From NCBI RefSeq assembly GCF_923079645.1, contig NZ_CAKLPY010000002.1, positions 930,001 through 994,000 of the forward strand: a stretch of DNA of 64,000 nt, given 5' to 3'. Below the pieces are notes generated by a model that searched no databases, was not told the DNA's origin, and saw only the letters and a list, made by a program, of their open reading frames with translations. The stretch comes from Emticicia aquatica (GTDB taxonomy: Bacteria > Bacteroidota > Bacteroidia > Cytophagales > Spirosomataceae). A program made the translations under genes and the position numbers. Numbering within the stretch: the first letter of the stretch is position 1; each line of letters starts with the position of its first letter. This document shows positions 60,531-64,000 of this stretch, piece by piece.

Positions 60531-61346
60531 ATGCTCACTCATTCGCTCAAACTACGTAAACCCTTAGCAGTAATCGACCTCGAAACGACGGGTGTAAATG
60601 TAGCTAAAGATAAGATAGTAGAATTATGTATTGCGAAAGCAAAACTTGATGGTACTGTTGAAGTAAAAACCAAACTTATAAATCCTGGTATTCCTATTCC
60701 ACTTGAAACAAGTCTTATTCATGGAATTTACGATGAAGATGTAAAAGATGCTCCTACTTTTAGACAAATAGGTAAAGCTCTTGCACAGTTTATTGAAGGT
60801 TGTGATTTAGCAGGTTTCAATAGTAATCGCTTTGACGTGCCGATGTTGGTAGAAGAATTTTTGAGAGTTGACATTGATTTTGACACAAAAAACCGCAAAT
60901 TAATTGACGCCCAAAGAATTTTCCATTTGATGGAACCTCGCACGCTTTCGGCTGCCTATAAATTTTTCTGTAATAAAACCCTTGAAAATGCTCACAGTGC
61001 CGAAGTTGATACATTGGCAACTTTAGAAGTACTTTGTTCACAAGTTGAAAAATATGAAGGCGTAAAACTAAAAAATGATAAAGGCGAAGAATACGAACCT
61101 GTTAAAAATGACATGGATGTGTTGCATTTATTAACTTCTGCGAATATTGTTGATTTTGCTCAACGAATGACTTTAAACAATAAAGGCGAAGTTGTGTTTA
61201 ACTTTGGTAAACATAACGGAAAACCCGTTAAACAAATCTTAAAGAACGAACCTCAATATTATGATTGGATGATAAATGGAGACTTTCCGTTGGACACCAA
61301 ACGTAAACTGACCGAAATAAAGTTAAAAATGATGCTCGACAAATAA
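60531..61346 (+). CDS. DnaQ-like 3'-5' exonuclease with C-terminal DUF3820-like domain
   Basis: A 271-residue DEDDh exonuclease. Exo I is VIDLETTGV (D16, E18), Exo II holds GFNSNRFDVPML with its Asp, and Exo III is the H and D in NAHSAEVDTLATL. After this, about residue 195 to the end, the small domain VVFNFGKHNGKPVKQILKNEPQYYDWMINGDFP resembles DUF3820 and is often fused to such exonucleases. It trims 3' ends in DNA repair, or may serve as a proofreading-type subunit. The ATG at 60531 is chosen because the TTG nine codons upstream coincides with the -7 element. Confidence 0.87.
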   Translation: MLTHSLKLRKPLAVIDLETTGVNVAKDKIVELCIAKAKLDGTVEVKTKLINPGIPIPLETSLIHGIYDEDVKDAPTFRQIGKALAQFIEGCDLAGFNSNRFDVPMLVEEFLRVDIDFDTKNRKLIDAQRIFHLMEPRTLSAAYKFFCNKTLENAHSAEVDTLATLEVLCSQVEKYEGVKLKNDKGEEYEPVKNDMDVLHLLTSANIVDFAQRMTLNNKGEVVFNFGKHNGKPVKQILKNEPQYYDWMINGDFPLDTKRKLTEIKLKMMLDK

Positions 61347-61466
61347 CAATTTTCAGAAAAAGCACAATCGAAAACGAATATTGTTTATTTTTGCGAAAAT
61401 ATTTTTTGAACACCATCTTTCATTAGCTTAACTAAAATTAAAGTTAACTGTTAATTGATTACTGAA

Positions 61467-61796
61467 ATGCAAAGCCAAATACCTGACATTTTTCAAATAC
61501 CTCTGATAAATTACGTTCTATTAGCGAGTATTTTGTTCATTATTGGCATCGTTGGCGTACTTATCCGCCGAAATGCCATTATTATTTTTATGTCCGTCGA
61601 GCTTATGCTCAATGCAGTAAACCTTCTTCTCGTTGCATTCTCGGCTTACCGCTCAGACCCTGCTGGACAAGTTTTTGTGTTCTTCATTATGGCAGTGGCC
61701 GCTGCGGAAGTTGCCGTCGGTTTGGCTATTATAGTAATGATTTACCGAAATATTCGCTCAATTGACGTTGGTCTTTTAGATAAATTGAAATGGTAA
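61467..61796 (+). CDS. nuoK: NADH-quinone oxidoreductase subunit K
   Basis: Small three-helix membrane subunit of complex I, part of the antiporter-like proton path. The sequence [41 protein letters not shown] is the NuoK hallmark, with the conserved membrane Glu in SVELMLNA. The start is the ATG at 61467, following an upstream TTG (61455) that adds four unlikely residues. A TATTTTTG at 61386-61393 may be its -7. Exonuclease gene lies upstream, so nuoJ is not next to it. nuoL follows after 89 bp. Confidence 0.93.
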   Translation: MQSQIPDIFQIPLINYVLLASILFIIGIVGVLIRRNAIIIFMSVELMLNAVNLLLVAFSAYRSDPAGQVFVFFIMAVAAAEVAVGLAIIVMIYRNIRSIDVGLLDKLKW

Positions 61797-61885
61797 TTTT
61801 TAATGGATAATTTAAAAGAGATCAAGTATTATCTCTTTTAATGCCATCAAATAGTTATTCATTAGAAAAATATAATTTGTTCGAT

Positions 61886-63829
61886 ATGTTATTAATAAAA
61901 CTTATACCATTATTTCCACTCATCGGTTTTTTAATCAATGGGCTTGGTTTTCGTAAAATTTCCAAAGGCTTGGCCGGTTGGATTAGCACAGGAGCTGCTC
62001 TACTTTCATTTGTTGGAGCATTTATGGCTTATCAACAATTTTCGGAAACAAGCCAGCCAATCATTGTTAATATATTTGATTGGATTACCGTTGGAAGCTT
62101 AAATATCAATTTTTCTTTTCAAATTGACCAGTTATCAATATTAATGCTTTTTGTGGTGACTGGCGTTGGTACTCTCATTCATGTATATTCGATGGGATAT
62201 ATGCATGAAGATGAGAGCTTTGGTAAATTTTTCGCGTTCCTTAATCTTTTCTTATTCTCAATGTTGTTACTCGTAATGGGTTCAAACTACGTTGTGATGT
62301 TTATTGGTTGGGAAGGCGTTGGTCTTTGTTCATATTTATTGATTGGTTTTTGGAATAAAAACTTTGAATACGGCAATGCTGCACGTAAGGCTTTCATCAT
62401 GAACCGTGTTGGTGATTTAGGCTTTTTGATTGGAATCTTCTTGATAATCAATCAATTTGGTTCTGTTGAATATGCTGAGGTTTTTGAAAAAGCAAAAAGC
62501 CTTTCAGTTGGTGATGCAATCATTATAGCAATTACGGCCTTTTTGTTTATTGGTGCAATGGGTAAATCGGCACAAATTCCACTATACACTTGGTTACCAG
62601 ATGCGATGGCTGGCCCAACACCTGTTTCAGCTTTGATTCACGCAGCTACAATGGTGACTTCGGGTCTTTACATGATTGTTCGCTCAAATATTCTTTATAC
62701 ACTCGCACCTCAAACACTTGAATTTGTTGGTTGGATTGGTTTAGCAACTGCCTTATTTGCAGCTACAATCGGCATTTTCCAAAATGACATTAAAAAAGTG
62801 TTGGCTTATTCAACAGTAAGCCAGCTAGGTTATATGTTCATGGCTATGGGCGTAATGGCATATACCTCAGGGTTTTTCCACGTGGTTACTCACGCATTTT
62901 TTAAGGCTTTATTATTTTTAGGGGCTGGTAGCGTTATTCATGCAATGGGCGGAGAACAAGACATCCGACGCATGGGTGGTCTAGGTAGTAAAATCAAGAT
63001 TACGGCTATTACGTTTTTGATTGGAACGATTGCCATTTCTGGTATTCCTCCTTTTGCTGGTTTTTTCTCGAAAGATGAACTTTTAGCACATGTTTATGAG
63101 CATAATAAATTAATGTGGGCATTGGCAGTGTTAGGTTCGATGATGACTGCTTTTTATATGTTCCGTTTGTATTTTTTAACTTTCACAGGTAAATTTAGAG
63201 GAACATACGAACAAGAACACCATTTACACGAATCTCCTTTTAGCATGACACTTCCGTTAATGGTATTGGCAGTTTTGTCAATCGTAGGTGGTTTCATCGG
63301 AATGCCTGAAATTTTCCACTTTCCTCACTTACTTGCCGATTTCTTGAATCCAATATATGTTGGCTCAAAAGCAGTAAATCCTGAATTTGGAGCAACTCCA
63401 ATTGACCATTCTACAGAATGGATGCTCATGGGTATTTCGGTAGCAGCCGCTGTGGTTTCTATTGTGTATGCGTATGTAAAATATGGTAACAGTAAAAACA
63501 TCCCTGCTGAAGATGCTGAAATTACGGGCTTGCAAAAAACTATTTATAATAAATATTATGTCGATGAAGCTTACTGGGCAACTTTTGTAAATCCTGTTAA
63601 GCGTTTATCCAATATCTTCGCAAATGTTGTTGAGCCAAAAGGTTTTGATGGCGTTGTTAATGGCGTAGGTCGATTTATCAATACATTTAGTGGTATTACT
63701 AGAAAATTACAAGCAGGAAATACAGGATACTATTTATTTGCAATGGTAATCGGTATCGCCGTAATTTTGGGTATAAATCTTGGTTATCAAGTTTTAGAAA
63801 CAATCAAAGTATTTATTGGTATTAAATAA
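61886..63829 (+). CDS. nuoL: NADH-quinone oxidoreductase subunit L
   Basis: Large antiporter-like subunit of complex I, with the long lateral helix and about 16 transmembrane segments. Typical segments are YSMGYMHEDESFGKFFAFLNLFLFSM, MFIGWEGVGLCSYLLIGFW, IPLYTWLPDAMAGPTPVSALIHAATMVTSG and KKVLAYSTVSQLGYMFMAMGV, holding the conserved Glu and Lys of the proton channel. At 647 residues it is normal. The ATG at 61886 starts MLLIKLIPLFPLIGF, the family N-terminus; the extra 15 upstream residues look spurious. Confidence 0.95.
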   Translation: MLLIKLIPLFPLIGFLINGLGFRKISKGLAGWISTGAALLSFVGAFMAYQQFSETSQPIIVNIFDWITVGSLNINFSFQIDQLSILMLFVVTGVGTLIHVYSMGYMHEDESFGKFFAFLNLFLFSMLLLVMGSNYVVMFIGWEGVGLCSYLLIGFWNKNFEYGNAARKAFIMNRVGDLGFLIGIFLIINQFGSVEYAEVFEKAKSLSVGDAIIIAITAFLFIGAMGKSAQIPLYTWLPDAMAGPTPVSALIHAATMVTSGLYMIVRSNILYTLAPQTLEFVGWIGLATALFAATIGIFQNDIKKVLAYSTVSQLGYMFMAMGVMAYTSGFFHVVTHAFFKALLFLGAGSVIHAMGGEQDIRRMGGLGSKIKITAITFLIGTIAISGIPPFAGFFSKDELLAHVYEHNKLMWALAVLGSMMTAFYMFRLYFLTFTGKFRGTYEQEHHLHESPFSMTLPLMVLAVLSIVGGFIGMPEIFHFPHLLADFLNPIYVGSKAVNPEFGATPIDHSTEWMLMGISVAAAVVSIVYAYVKYGNSKNIPAEDAEITGLQKTIYNKYYVDEAYWATFVNPVKRLSNIFANVVEPKGFDGVVNGVGRFINTFSGITRKLQAGNTGYYLFAMVIGIAVILGINLGYQVLETIKVFIGIK

Positions 63830-63893
63830 TGCTTTTTGTATCATAATTTTTAAAGTCATTACGATTAGGTAATAAAAATAAAATTAATATCGA

Positions 63894-64000
63894 ATGTTGG
63901 CACTAACACTCATACTTATTCCCTTAATTGGTAGCCTTTTGCTACTATTATTGAAAGGAAGTAACATCGGCACATCTAAAAATGTAGCTATTGTAACCTC
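63894..64000 (+). CDS. nuoM: NADH-quinone oxidoreductase subunit M, N-terminal part
   Basis: The first 35 codons of a gene cut by the right edge. The product starts MLALTLILIPLIGSLLLLLLKGSN, a hydrophobic start like NuoM (or NuoN), and its place after nuoL makes NuoM the expected reading. It is in the same strand and probably operon as nuoK and nuoL. Confidence 0.8.
   Translation, partial: MLALTLILIPLIGSLLLLLLKGSNIGTSKNVAIVT

Overview
The window is chromosomal DNA of a low-GC Bacteroidota bacterium, most likely a member of the Cytophagia (Cytophagales); I cannot name the genus. Four things support this: two proteins end in type IX secretion C-terminal domains (a sorting domain at 35687-38368 and a gliding-motility-type domain at 31049-32419); promoters fit the Bacteroidota form TTG-N19/21-TAnnTTTG, with starts that generally lack Shine-Dalgarno sequences; arginine synthesis uses an acylornithine carbamoyltransferase; and DUF4296, DUF2911 and DUF1684 proteins and tandem rhomboids after mutL are typical of the phylum. 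I saw no rRNA, tRNA, insertion sequence, prophage or CRISPR array.

Layout. 1-7.9 kb: the start of a photolyase/cryptochrome gene, a lipoprotein, uridine kinase (udk), a membrane-anchored nitrilase-like protein, a GH20 hexosaminidase, an aquaglyceroporin and purB. 7.4-12.8 kb: a TonB-C-like exported protein, a penicillin-acylase-family hydrolase, asd, 5-formyltetrahydrofolate cyclo-ligase and a cupin-8/JmjC-like protein. 12.9-17.6 kb: a beta-oxidation operon (hotdog protein, small helical protein, FadN-type fusion, thiolase) whose promoter is flanked by two copies of a palindromic operator. 17.6-21.2 kb: ThuA-domain protein, MFS transporter, DUF1684 protein and a NeuD/PglD-like acyltransferase. 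21.2-35.4 kb: molybdenum cofactor genes (moaD, moaE, mobA, moaC, plus a ModF-like ATPase) scattered among murF, a Tsp/Prc protease, a GT2 glycosyltransferase, a DUF58/BatD-like pair, a type IX cargo protein and recQ.

35.6-52.3 kb: a type IX secreted zinc metalloprotease, a PBP4-type DD-carboxypeptidase, a sterol desaturase-like hydroxylase, uvrA, dxs, a mutL-rhomboid-rhomboid operon, a DUF2911 protein, a GNAT enzyme and a barstar/barnase-like immunity and RNase pair. 52.4-54.9 kb: a TPP riboswitch ahead of a TonB-dependent receptor. 54.9-59.6 kb: a DeoR regulator divergent from a short structured transcript, then an amino-acid permease, a PfkB sugar kinase and an acylornithine carbamoyltransferase. 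59.6-64.0 kb: an unknown membrane protein, a DnaQ-like exonuclease, and nuoK-nuoL-nuoM at the right edge.

Most of this is housekeeping sequence. The items most worth a second look are the attenuator-like transcript at 55.74-55.98 kb, the paired operators at 12.93-13.0 kb, the lipoprotein RNase with adjacent barstar, the TPP-riboswitch receptor with its hairpin-rich leader, and an active-site alanine that may set the substrate of the carbamoyltransferase. All assignments come from reading the sequence; no database search was run.
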